From a virus, in the IMG/VR virus record IMGVR_UViG_3300032050_000128, positions 1 through 63,249 of that record: a DNA stretch of 63,249 bases. The stretch is one strand, 5' to 3'. Below the pieces are notes generated by a model, which saw only the letters and a list, made by a program, of their open reading frames with translations, did not search any database and had not been told where the DNA came from. Below are positions 54,116 through 62,838 of the stretch, piece by piece (position 1 is the first letter of the stretch; each line of letters begins with the position of its first letter). The position numbers and the translations under genes are program-made.

Positions 54116-57021
54116 TGAGCAAAAAAGAACTAACACCAGAGACTTCAGACATGGCAGCGGTGTACATGGCCATAGTCGCGCCTGACGACCCGCTGGCAGT
54201 TCTAGACTTAGTAGCGCTTATTCCAGCCTCCTCTGACTCTACCAAGCCGACTACGTTTACGCGTAAACCCGGCAAGTGGGAAAAAAACGAAAGAATACTT
54301 GCCGATCTAAACTCACCCACACCTCCTCCCTTGGTAGTGCTAGACGACCAGGCGCTGACCGAGGTACTGGAGCAGATCGACGGTGCAGCAGTGACTGCAG
54401 CGGCGTACGCATGGGTGGAGCCTGTAGACTGTCGGCTAACTGCCATTTATAGCTCTAGCACCGGTGACTTGGTCGCAGTGTCAGCTGCAGGAGGACTTGA
54501 TCGAAACAGAGGCAATGCCGAAAAGTTAAGACGGTACTGGCTCTATGGCAAAGGCGCTGCAAAAATTCGTTGGAACACTCCCGGTGACTGGACTAGGTGC
54601 TTTAGACAACTGTCAAAGTACATGGGACCGCGCGCCAAAGGCTACTGCGCCCTACGGCACAAAGAGGCCACTGGAATGTGGACAGGAGACAAACGCCACC
54701 GCCAGCTGCACGGAAGAAGGGGTGGAAAGTCTTTTTCTACCGCTGACTTTTTAGTAGACAGCGACACGTACATGTCTAGAAGCGTTCTGGCTGCTAGGCA
54801 TAAAGAAGCAGTTCAAAGATTTACTGCAAACTTAGTTGCATCAGGCACAGTGGAGCTAGAGGCAACAGAGCCAGGTGCATTCAAGATTCCTCTGGTGATA
54901 CCGGAAGGTATAGAGTCTGGTGACGGAAGAATTTTTGAAGAGGGTGCAATAAGCATGAGAGACCTTCCTCTTCCTTTGTTATGGCAGATAAAGACTGGCG
55001 AAGGCCATGCTGGTTCTGTAGTAGTGGGTCGAATAGATCAAATGGAGCGGGTAGAAGGCGGTATTGGTAACGCAATAGGCGTATTCGACAGAGGCGCTTA
55101 TGGTGCAGAGGCAGAAAGACTGGTGCGCAGTGGTTTTATCAGAGGCGTCTCTGCAGACCTAGATCAGTTTGAAGCAAAGGAAGAAAAACAGCAAAAAGAC
55201 GACCCGGAAGAGGCAAGCCAAGACCTCGGTGGGGGTAAAATTACAATCAACAAAGCTAGAGTTATGGCAGTTACGTTAGTGTCAAAACCGGCGTTTCAAG
55301 AATGCCGTATTTACCTCGACGACCAAGTTGAGACAGAGCAGGAGAGCCAAGTGAGCATACCAGACGGAGTGTACGCAGAAGAAATGGACCCGATGGAGGC
55401 GTCCGCGCTTGTCGCGTGCGGTCTAATAGCAGGTTCAATACCAGTAGTCCCACCGGCAACGTGGTTTTCTGACCAAGGTCTGTCCAAGCCAACCCCGCTG
55501 ACAGTGACTGACGAGGGACAGGTGTTCGGGCACATCGCGGCTTGGCATGTAGACCACATTGGAATGTCCTACGGCACTAAACCGCCTAAGAGCAAGAGCA
55601 AGTATGCGTATTTCCACACTGGAGTAGTTCGTACAGACGACAGCAAAGATGTTCCTGTCGGACAACTGACACTGGCAGGCGGACACGCCTCGCTGAGTGC
55701 CACGGCGGCAGAGGCTGCCCGTCACTACGACGACACCGCGTCCGCAGTTGCAGACGTACACGCCGGAGAAGACGCTTTTGGCATCTGGGTAGCAGGTGCA
55801 GTACGTCCAGGCACCACTCCAGAGCAGGTCAGAGCCCTTCGTGCATCGGCACCGTCAGGTGACTGGAGACCGATAAAGGGTGGACTAGAGCTAGTAGCAG
55901 TGTGCCAAGTAAACGTACCAGGATTTCCAATTGCTAGGGCACGAGTTGCTTCTGGCCAGGTTATGGCACTGGTCGCCGCCGGTGCAGGTGTGCTGGCACG
56001 TCTGAAATCAGACCCAGTCACCGAATTGGCACAAAGAATTGAAAAGTTGGAACAGTTAGAAAAGCAACCACTTATAGCTGCTAGCGCTGCCGCAACCGCG
56101 AGAATTGCCGCAGCCAGAGCAGAGCGAAACGAGCGACTAAGGTCTCGCGCAGCTGAACTCGCCATTCGGGTAGACGGCGAAGAAGCCACCTGGGACGACA
56201 ACATGAACGAGTTTGGGTTCATCTCACGCAGGGTCAGAAAAAAGCTGGCTGCAGAGAAAAAAGCAATGCCAGACGGCTCGTTCCCGATTAGAAACATACA
56301 AGACCTGAAGAACGCTATTCAGTCGTACGGACTGGCCAAAGACAGCAGAAAAGCTGCAGTAAAACGACACATCATGCGTCGTGCTAGAGGGCTGGACGCG
56401 CCTGATCTAATTCCAGATAAGTGGAAAAGCAACTCCGCCGAGCTAGCCGCAGAAACCGCAGACCTAAAAGCCAGAGTAGCCGCCGCAGCCGCACCACTGA
56501 AGTACGAAGGTGGAAAGTACACCCCGGACACCCAACCACGCGACGAAGTGGGAAAGTTTAGAGACGTACTCGCCCGGCTGAAGTCTGACCTAGGTCAAAG
56601 CGGAAACCAGGGAGTGGTAGAAGACATTCAAGAGGCAGATCGCCTGGCACAGGCCGGAGACTATGATGAAGCGGCCAAGGCAGCCGGAAAGCTGATCAAC
56701 GTAGTGGAGCGCATTGACACGGGCGCCCTGAACCCAAAGGCGCTCGAGAACGTCCGCGAGGGCGCAAGACAGCTGGGTGAGGTCCTGGCCAACCTGCCGC
56801 TACCGTTCGGAAATGAAACAGCAAAGTTAAAGTACTCGGAGCTGCCGCCGGCCCTGAGAGACCTGGTCAAAGATATGATCGACCGGGTAGTAGACAAGAT
56901 TGGCAAGGAAGACGCCAAGGAGGCAATCGCCGGACTGGAGTCTTTCATGTCAGGAGGAGACGTACTCACACAGAGTGAGGTCTCTTCCGAGATGAGCAAG
57001 CTACTGAGGTTACTGACCTGA
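54115..57021 (+). CDS. prohead (capsid maturation) protease fusion
   Basis: 968 residues. N-terminal module (about 125-195): KLRRYWLYGKGAAKIRWNTP then FRQLSKYMGPRAKGYCALRH. Protease at about 250-400: IESGDGRIFEEGAIS, TGEGHAGSVVVGRID (likely catalytic His), GFIRGVSADLD (likely Ser), the layout of HK97-type S78 proteases in actinophages. Then a GHIAAWHVDHIG/GGHASLSA module (about 465-625), coiled coils, and PRDEVGKF near 810. Cleaves scaffold and capsid N-termini; much longer than a lone protease, so it probably also acts as scaffold. Confidence 0.8.
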   Translation: MSKKELTPETSDMAAVYMAIVAPDDPLAVLDLVALIPASSDSTKPTTFTRKPGKWEKNERILADLNSPTPPPLVVLDDQALTEVLEQIDGAAVTAAAYAWVEPVDCRLTAIYSSSTGDLVAVSAAGGLDRNRGNAEKLRRYWLYGKGAAKIRWNTPGDWTRCFRQLSKYMGPRAKGYCALRHKEATGMWTGDKRHRQLHGRRGGKSFSTADFLVDSDTYMSRSVLAARHKEAVQRFTANLVASGTVELEATEPGAFKIPLVIPEGIESGDGRIFEEGAISMRDLPLPLLWQIKTGEGHAGSVVVGRIDQMERVEGGIGNAIGVFDRGAYGAEAERLVRSGFIRGVSADLDQFEAKEEKQQKDDPEEASQDLGGGKITINKARVMAVTLVSKPAFQECRIYLDDQVETEQESQVSIPDGVYAEEMDPMEASALVACGLIAGSIPVVPPATWFSDQGLSKPTPLTVTDEGQVFGHIAAWHVDHIGMSYGTKPPKSKSKYAYFHTGVVRTDDSKDVPVGQLTLAGGHASLSATAAEAARHYDDTASAVADVHAGEDAFGIWVAGAVRPGTTPEQVRALRASAPSGDWRPIKGGLELVAVCQVNVPGFPIARARVASGQVMALVAAGAGVLARLKSDPVTELAQRIEKLEQLEKQPLIAASAAATARIAAARAERNERLRSRAAELAIRVDGEEATWDDNMNEFGFISRRVRKKLAAEKKAMPDGSFPIRNIQDLKNAIQSYGLAKDSRKAAVKRHIMRRARGLDAPDLIPDKWKSNSAELAAETADLKARVAAAAAPLKYEGGKYTPDTQPRDEVGKFRDVLARLKSDLGQSGNQGVVEDIQEADRLAQAGDYDEAAKAAGKLINVVERIDTGALNPKALENVREGARQLGEVLANLPLPFGNETAKLKYSELPPALRDLVKDMIDRVVDKIGKEDAKEAIAGLESFMSGGDVLTQSEVSSEMSKLLRLLT

Positions 57022-57040
57022 GTGCGCAAAATCTCACAGA

Positions 57041-57069
57041 TTGACCTGATAAACCCAAAGTAATATACA
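57041..57069 (+). promoter_or_regulatory. capsid promoter
   Basis: TTGACC (57041-57046), 17 bases, TATACA (57064-57069) in the only sizeable gap of the head cluster. Expected start near 57076. Confidence 0.7.
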
Positions 57070-57108
57070 GATCAGGTAGAGTGCCTCTGGCCCAAGTGGT
57101 TTTTAAGA

Positions 57109-57179
57109 GTCCCTCCACCTCGACTGATCAGCGAGACAGGCTAAAAATTAGCTTGTCGTGACTGGCCCGGAGGAGGGAC
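57109..57179 (+). promoter_or_regulatory. three-way-junction leader that buries the capsid ribosome-binding site
   Basis: GTCCCTCC (57109-57116) pairs perfectly with GGAGGGAC (57172-57179), which contains the Shine-Dalgarno of the GTG at 57185. Inside are CTCG/CGAG (CTGATCAG top) and GACAggCTAA/TTAGcTTGTC hairpins, forming a three-way junction. Suggests translational control of capsid synthesis. Confidence 0.65.
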
Positions 57180-57184
57180 AGTAA

Positions 57185-59200
57185 GTGGACCGTATCAAAG
57201 AAATGCTAGACAAGCTGTCTGAGCTAAGTGAGGAACAACTCACTGAGCTACAGAGTGAAATTGTTAGCGAGTTTGAGTCGGTTGAAAGCGAAGATCCATC
57301 TCCACAGACAGTCGACGCGATGACGTCGCTTGCCGACATGCTCGACACGGTTCGCTCAGAAGTAACTCGCCGCGAGGCAGAGATTTCAGAGCTAGCTGCG
57401 CGTGCAGCAGAAGCTGCAGCACGAGTACGTGGTAATGCTGACGACACGGAACAAGCCGTTCACGAAGATAAAGAACCGGCCAAAGCCGAAGGCGAAGCAG
57501 AGATGCCAGCCGAGGAAGAGACCGACAAAGAGAAAGAAGAACCGGCAATGACCGAAGCGTCAACTGCAACAGAGAAGGCCGCAGAGCTTTCATCCGAACA
57601 ACCAGAACAACCAGCAACAGCAATTGAACCAGTAGTCGAAGCAGCACCAGCCACGGAAGCAGCAGCAACCGAGGCAGCAGCTGAAGAGAAGACTGAAGAA
57701 GCAGCTCCAGCGGAGGAAGCTCCAGCTGAAGAGGCAAAAGAAGAAGAAAAAGAAAAAACCGAGGCCTCGACCGAGGTCACGGAGCTAGCGACAGCTGCAA
57801 CTGCGGAAGCAGTAGCAGAACCGGCAAAAGAAGCCGAAGCCGCAGCAACCAGCAACGAGACTGTGGCAGAAACCGCAGTAGAAACCCAGGAGGCAACAAC
57901 AGTGACAGCCGCCGTAAACGAGTCAGAGAGCTTGGAAATCCAGGCACCAGCTGACCGCCGCCCTACAGACAGGACGACAGAAGCCGCACCCGTGGCAATC
58001 ACGGCAGGCGCTGACATTCCTGGCTACACAGCGGGAGCACCGATGAACACCATGACAGATGTAGCAGACGCTTTCGTCAAGCGCCTACACGGCCTACGCC
58101 GTGTAAACGGTGGCGACGGAGAACAGCACATCGTCGCATCTCTGGCAACAACATACCCAGAGGATCGTCAATTAACTCAGGATGCAGAAGCAAACTGGGC
58201 AAAGGTACAGGCAGTAGCCGGACCTGAGGCACTCGTTGCTTCCGGCGGCCACGCTGCACCATTCGAGGTACGTTACGACATCTTCGGCTTTGGTACAACA
58301 AGCCGTCCGGTGCGTGACTCACTTCCTAAGTTCCAGGCTGACCGTGGCGGTATTCGCTTCATCACGCCTCCAACACTATCCGGTGCAGCTAACGCTGTAG
58401 GAACTTGGACAAACGCAACAGACATCACCCCAGAATCAAACGTAAAGGCAAGCTTGACCGTAGCAGCAGCCGGTGAAAACACCGTTGCAACTGACGCGAT
58501 CACGATGCAGATGCAGTTTGGTAACTTGATGTCCCGTGCGTATCCAGAGCTTGTAGCTCGACACAACGAGCTAGGTCTGATCCAGCACGCACGTGCTGCA
58601 GAGCAGTACCTACTTGGCAAGATCGACTCAGCTTCAACAGCTGTTACGTCTACCAACGTAATCGGTGTAGCCCGTGACTTCCTTGTACAGGTTGGTCGCG
58701 CCGCAGCCGCTTACCGCTCACGTCACCGCCTAGAGGCAGACGCACCACTTGCAGCGATCGTGCCTGCATGGGTACGCGACGCCATGATCGCTGACCTGGC
58801 ACTAACCATGCCTGGCGACGACAAACTCGGCGCAACATACGCCGAGATCGAAGGCTACCTTGCAAGCCGTGGCGTGAACATCACGTTCACGACTGACCAG
58901 GGTGTATTCGGTGCACAGTCCGCAGCCGCAATGCTAGAGTTCCCAGACACATTCGTCTGGCGAATCTTCGCAGAGGGAACATTCTTGTTCCTAGACGGCG
59001 GAACTCTGGACCTAGGTATCATCCGCGACTCCACGCTTGTCGGAACCAACGACTACAAGATGTTCGTTGAGACCTTCGAGGGTATCGCAAAGGTCGGTAT
59101 CGAGAGCCTCTCAGTTACGTCCACAATCCAGATCAACGGTGCAGCAGCAGCTCTCCGCGACACTCTGGGCGGCGTAGCAGCATCAACAGTTGAGCTCTAA
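57185..59200 (+). CDS. HK97-fold major capsid protein with long N-terminal scaffold domain
   Basis: 671 residues. The first about 270 are coiled-coil and extremely Ala/Glu-rich (AAEEKTEEAAPAEEAPAEEA), the delta/scaffold segment usually removed by the protease upstream. Residues about 280-670 (VADAFVKRLHGL, RYDIFGFGTTSRPVRDSLPK, RFITPPTL, FAEGTFLFLDGGTLDLGIIR) look like the HK97 core (E-loop, A-domain). Third positions favour C and T, as expected for highly expressed genes. Own promoter and regulated leader. Confidence 0.85.
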   Translation: MDRIKEMLDKLSELSEEQLTELQSEIVSEFESVESEDPSPQTVDAMTSLADMLDTVRSEVTRREAEISELAARAAEAAARVRGNADDTEQAVHEDKEPAKAEGEAEMPAEEETDKEKEEPAMTEASTATEKAAELSSEQPEQPATAIEPVVEAAPATEAAATEAAAEEKTEEAAPAEEAPAEEAKEEEKEKTEASTEVTELATAATAEAVAEPAKEAEAAATSNETVAETAVETQEATTVTAAVNESESLEIQAPADRRPTDRTTEAAPVAITAGADIPGYTAGAPMNTMTDVADAFVKRLHGLRRVNGGDGEQHIVASLATTYPEDRQLTQDAEANWAKVQAVAGPEALVASGGHAAPFEVRYDIFGFGTTSRPVRDSLPKFQADRGGIRFITPPTLSGAANAVGTWTNATDITPESNVKASLTVAAAGENTVATDAITMQMQFGNLMSRAYPELVARHNELGLIQHARAAEQYLLGKIDSASTAVTSTNVIGVARDFLVQVGRAAAAYRSRHRLEADAPLAAIVPAWVRDAMIADLALTMPGDDKLGATYAEIEGYLASRGVNITFTTDQGVFGAQSAAAMLEFPDTFVWRIFAEGTFLFLDGGTLDLGIIRDSTLVGTNDYKMFVETFEGIAKVGIESLSVTSTIQINGAAAALRDTLGGVAASTVEL

Positions 59201-59267
59201 GATAGAACTCAGCTAGTCAAGCAGTAACTTAAGCGAACACTCAGAAGCACAAAGGAGAAACATAAAG

Positions 59268-60146
59268 ATGCCGTTCACAGGAGTAGTAAAAGCTCCAGAG
59301 CTGATTCCGAACCCTTTTGGGCTTCTGAGTGTCGCCAAGGTACACAACCACAGCACCTCAGAAGACGGAGAACGCTGGATTCGAGGCTTTGACCAGGAAG
59401 ACGAGTCAAATCCGACGATTCGCATTCTCAACAAGAATGACGAAGCTGTCAGTGATAATCCACTGGCAGATCAGTCAGGTACAGCGCGCTTTCAGCGTAT
59501 TGTTCCGTTCTTCATCGAGACCGAAGACTTTATCTCGATGTTCGGCGTGCTAGGTGAAGATCGTTTTGCCCGCGTGCTGCGTCAACTAGAGGCAGCCACG
59601 CAAAAAGCGCTAGAAAAAGAATTGTGGGACGGAGTAGCTGTTCGCGGCGACACTGGAAGCGGTGCAGCAGCAAACACTACAGCCTACCTGACTAAGACTG
59701 GTGGAGCTACAGTAATCTCCAACGCTAACAACGTAAAAGCAGATCTTTGTCTGGCCAAGCTAGAACAAAGTATTGCCGGTTCTCCATGCGGTGAGCAGGC
59801 AGTAATCCACATGACACGCGACGTCGCTTCTATCCTAGGAAACAAGTTAATAATGGCCGAAGACAAGATTACGACGCGTTTAGGCACACCTGTAGTAGTC
59901 GGCTCCGGATACACCGGAAGCGGTCCTATAGGAAACGCCCAGGCAGCTGCAGACGCTACCCACAAGTGGATGTATGCCACTGGTGGTGTCGAGGTACACC
60001 TCGGCAAGTCAGAAGTAATAAACGAGTCGCTGGCCCAGGGTGCCGCCGCCAGCACTAATGATATGAGAATAAAGGCGACACGTGCCGCTGGTATCTACTT
60101 TGATACCTCGATCTTTCAAACTATCAGGGTCGACATAACGGCGTAA
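59268..60146 (+). CDS. second capsid-like (HK97/encapsulin-fold) protein
   Basis: 292 residues after AAGGAGAAAC. EDGERWIRGFDQEDES, VPFFIETEDFISMFGVLGED, LEKELWDGVAVRG and VIHMTRDVASILGNKL resemble HK97/encapsulin-type capsid folds (N-arm, spine helix, A-domain). It could be a vertex/pentamer subunit or minor head protein, as in phages with two capsid genes. No scaffold extension. The gene is adjacent to the major capsid gene and shares its codon choice. Confidence 0.6.
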   Translation: MPFTGVVKAPELIPNPFGLLSVAKVHNHSTSEDGERWIRGFDQEDESNPTIRILNKNDEAVSDNPLADQSGTARFQRIVPFFIETEDFISMFGVLGEDRFARVLRQLEAATQKALEKELWDGVAVRGDTGSGAAANTTAYLTKTGGATVISNANNVKADLCLAKLEQSIAGSPCGEQAVIHMTRDVASILGNKLIMAEDKITTRLGTPVVVGSGYTGSGPIGNAQAAADATHKWMYATGGVEVHLGKSEVINESLAQGAAASTNDMRIKATRAAGIYFDTSIFQTIRVDITA

Positions 60147-60188
60147 GATAACCCCAGGTCAAACAACCAAAATCAAGGAGACAGCTAA

Positions 60189-61229
60189 ATGGCTACCCAG
60201 GACTACGCAGCGAGCATCCAAGGTGTGTCTATACGGGTAACCCGCTTAGACGCAAACGGAGCTCTACTAAACGGTGAAAACGACGTATACACGACATCCG
60301 CATTCATCCGTGCCTCTTTCACTCCAGAATACGAAGCTGGCGATGAAATCACAGAGAAGGCCGCAGACGGAACAGTGTGCGTAGCCTACCAGGCACCAGA
60401 CACGTTAAAGCGTGTCACCATGGAAATTGCAATCTGCGAGCCAGACCCAGAGCTTTCACAGCTGCTGTCCGGCGGACTATTGCTGCGCAAAAATTTAGGC
60501 ACCTATGCCTCACCTGACGTGAAGAGCGTCGGCTGGGCAGCACCTTCAGTAGGTGACGACCCACAGGCAAACGGAGTAGCCGTAGAAGTTTGGTCACTGG
60601 CAATCAAAGATGGAAAGAAAGCACTAACACTGCCTTACTTCCACTGGATCTTCCCGTACGTCAAGCTACGTCAGTCTGGCGACCGTGTAATTGAGAACGG
60701 CTTGCTTGCAAACACATTTGAAGGCTACGGTCTTGGAAACGCTACATTCGGTTCCGGTCTAGACGACCGCTGGGAGTTCCCAGTCGCGTCAGACCGTCCG
60801 TACGCCTACGCACGCACAACTTGGGCACCTACCGGATACAAGGGCTTCCACACATGGCACCCACAGCTATCCGCTTCAGTCACCAACAAGCAACTTACAA
60901 ATAACGTAGTTACCCTGACTACAGCCGCTGCCCACGGATACTTAGCGGGCGACCGTGTGACAGTAAGCAACCTGGACCCAGCAATCGACGGTACTTACAC
61001 CATCACTGCTGCTCCAACCAGCACAACGTTTACCTACAGCAAGACAGGAGCAAACATTCCTTCTACTGCAGACACCGGAAGTGCAGTTGTTCCAGCTGCA
61101 GGACGCGCAGTCACCAGCTTCACCGACACAGCGTCTACGACAGCCTACAACATCCCGGGCAACGAGAACTACAACCCAGAGGCACCGTCCGACTACATCA
61201 TTGCCTCAACCGAAGACCCAACACCGTAA
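60189..61229 (+). CDS. major tail protein (tail-tube-like) with Ig-like C-terminus
   Basis: 346 residues after CAAGGAGACAG. N-terminal GVSIRVTRLDANGALLNGEN and RVTMEIAICEPDPELSQLLS resemble actinophage tail-tube subunits. About residues 230-300 (VTLTTAAAHGYLAGDRVTVS, then GTYTITAAPTSTTFTY) form an Ig/bacterial-type beta domain often added to tail tubes. Strong codon bias matches high expression. A strong terminator follows directly, so transcription may be tapered here. Confidence 0.72.
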   Translation: MATQDYAASIQGVSIRVTRLDANGALLNGENDVYTTSAFIRASFTPEYEAGDEITEKAADGTVCVAYQAPDTLKRVTMEIAICEPDPELSQLLSGGLLLRKNLGTYASPDVKSVGWAAPSVGDDPQANGVAVEVWSLAIKDGKKALTLPYFHWIFPYVKLRQSGDRVIENGLLANTFEGYGLGNATFGSGLDDRWEFPVASDRPYAYARTTWAPTGYKGFHTWHPQLSASVTNKQLTNNVVTLTTAAAHGYLAGDRVTVSNLDPAIDGTYTITAAPTSTTFTYSKTGANIPSTADTGSAVVPAAGRAVTSFTDTASTTAYNIPGNENYNPEAPSDYIIASTEDPTP

Positions 61230-61243
61230 CAGGTCTAAGAACG

Positions 61244-61296
61244 GGGCGGCGTACCAACTGTGTCAAAATGTAGACACAGGTACGTCGCCCTCTTTT
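61244..61296 (+). terminator. strong intrinsic terminator
   Basis: GGGCGgCGTACC/GGTACGtCGCCC with inner TGTGTC/GACACA, then TCTTTT. Ends the capsid-tail high-expression unit. Confidence 0.88.
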
Positions 61297-61329
61297 ATCG
61301 GTAGAGCAAGCTAAGCAAAGGACACAGGT

Positions 61330-62469
61330 ATGGCAACGAACTTATGGACAAACGTTGAAGAGCTAGGTGAGTACGCCGGCTCTACACACTCGTATGAGGC
61401 GTGCAAAACCGCGTCTTACATGCTGTGGGCCTTGTCTGGTCGAAAGTTTACGGGCATCACTACAGTCACAGAGAGATATGTGTGCGCCAGCAACATTCGT
61501 CTGCTCGGAGCTTCAGCTCAGACCTTTACTCCAGCGCTGCTAGAGGGTACGATATTTAACATTCCAGTTGGAGACATAGACCGATTTGGCACGGAGTTTT
61601 CTTCCGAGGCAAACTCAGCCAGGTCCAGGCTTCGCCTGCGCGGTCGCAGAGTTGTAGAAGTACACAACGTAAGAACTCTAAAGGGAGACCTAGTAGATCC
61701 CATGAACTACAGGCTGGTAGAGCACTCGACTCTAGAGGCCACCTACGGTAAAAATTTTTTTCCTTGCAACGTAGAAGTAACCTACACGTACGGAGCCCCG
61801 CCTCCGGCAGCAGGTCGACTAGCGGCTAGAACTCTTGCCCTAGAACTAGTCAAGCTGTATGAAAACTCAGACGACTGCGCGTTGCCAAACCGCGTCACGT
61901 CTGTCGCACGTCAGGGCGTAACTTACACTGTACTAGACAACCAAGACTTTATTGACGAGCTACGCTCTGGTATCTACGCAGTAGACTTATTCTTACGTGC
62001 TACAAACCCAGACAGGGCCAGAGCACGCGCCAGAGTATTTTCACCGGACGTACCTAGAGCGCGTCGAGTAAATCCAAAGCCATTTGTACTGCCTCAGAGC
62101 ACATTTGACATCGCCACTAAGCCTAGCCAGGTCGGCGCACGAGTAATACAGCTAGAAGACGTAAGTGGACAGTTCCTGCTGGACGACAACAGTTGGAACC
62201 TAGAAGTCCGCATAACTAACTGGGCTGGAACTTCTACTACCGCGCTGACAAATGCGGCAACCTTAGACGTAGCAGGAGAACGAGTAACTGTAACTGTCTC
62301 CTACGCAGAAGCAAAGTCAATTCTAGGACTACACGACCCGGGCACGTGGGACCTTTACGTGTCGCGTCCAACTCCAGACAACCCAAGCGTAGACGAAGTA
62401 ATCAACTTAGTCTCGGGCAACCTCTCAATCCAGTTGGCCGAGCCTACCGAACCGGTATACACCCTGTAA
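61330..62469 (+). CDS. head-to-tail adaptor
   Basis: 379 residues after AAAGGACACAGGT. KTASYMLWALSGRKFTG, VEVTYTYGAPPPAAGRLAAR and LPNRVTSVARQGVTYTVLDN are the usual order of actinophage adaptor proteins, which link portal to tail. The last 130 residues form a beta-rich domain (VRITNWAGTSTTALTNA). No Shine-Dalgarno overlap with neighbours. Confidence 0.72.
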   Translation: MATNLWTNVEELGEYAGSTHSYEACKTASYMLWALSGRKFTGITTVTERYVCASNIRLLGASAQTFTPALLEGTIFNIPVGDIDRFGTEFSSEANSARSRLRLRGRRVVEVHNVRTLKGDLVDPMNYRLVEHSTLEATYGKNFFPCNVEVTYTYGAPPPAAGRLAARTLALELVKLYENSDDCALPNRVTSVARQGVTYTVLDNQDFIDELRSGIYAVDLFLRATNPDRARARARVFSPDVPRARRVNPKPFVLPQSTFDIATKPSQVGARVIQLEDVSGQFLLDDNSWNLEVRITNWAGTSTTALTNAATLDVAGERVTVTVSYAEAKSILGLHDPGTWDLYVSRPTPDNPSVDEVINLVSGNLSIQLAEPTEPVYTL

Positions 62470-62503
62470 ACCGGACTAGACAAGAAAAGGAAAAAGAAAA
62501 AAG

Positions 62504-62653
62504 ATGAGAAACTTTAGATCAGTAGACATGGGAAGATTGGCTAAGCCAGCGCGAGGCAGAGTAAAGAAGGCGCAAGCTGCTCCAGTAGTAGCTCAGACGT
62601 ACGTCGAACCAGAGAAGACAGAAGTACTAGAGCAAGACACAGATAAGGAATAA
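62504..62653 (+). CDS. small hypothetical protein
   Basis: 49 residues. Basic N-terminal part, then an acidic end; rich in Lys and Ala. AGGAAAAAGAAAAA upstream. Function unknown; in the connector gene cluster. Confidence 0.55.
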   Translation: MRNFRSVDMGRLAKPARGRVKKAQAAPVVAQTYVEPEKTEVLEQDTDKE

Positions 62654-62655
62654 CA

Positions 62656-62838
62656 GTGAGAAAAATACACAGAGACATACCAGACGAGTACGCCCACCTG
62701 GCACCGTTAGAGCAAATGCGCGTGCTACGCTCGATACGTGCAGCACAGGCGCCGAGGAGCGGCAGAACTCCAGAGCAAATTGAAGCGGACAGACAAGCAA
62801 ATTTGCTTATTAGTCCGCCAGAAACAGAGTCACCATGA
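62656..62838 (+). CDS. small hypothetical protein
   Basis: 60 residues from GTG 62656, charged and helical (LEQMRVLRSIRAAQAPRSGR). Overlaps the next gene by ATGA. Unknown function. Confidence 0.55.
   Translation: MRKIHRDIPDEYAHLAPLEQMRVLRSIRAAQAPRSGRTPEQIEADRQANLLISPPETESP

Noticed and set aside
57022-57063. 13-codon ORF starting GTG just after the protease stop
   Set aside because: Overlaps the capsid promoter and has no ribosome-binding site of its own.
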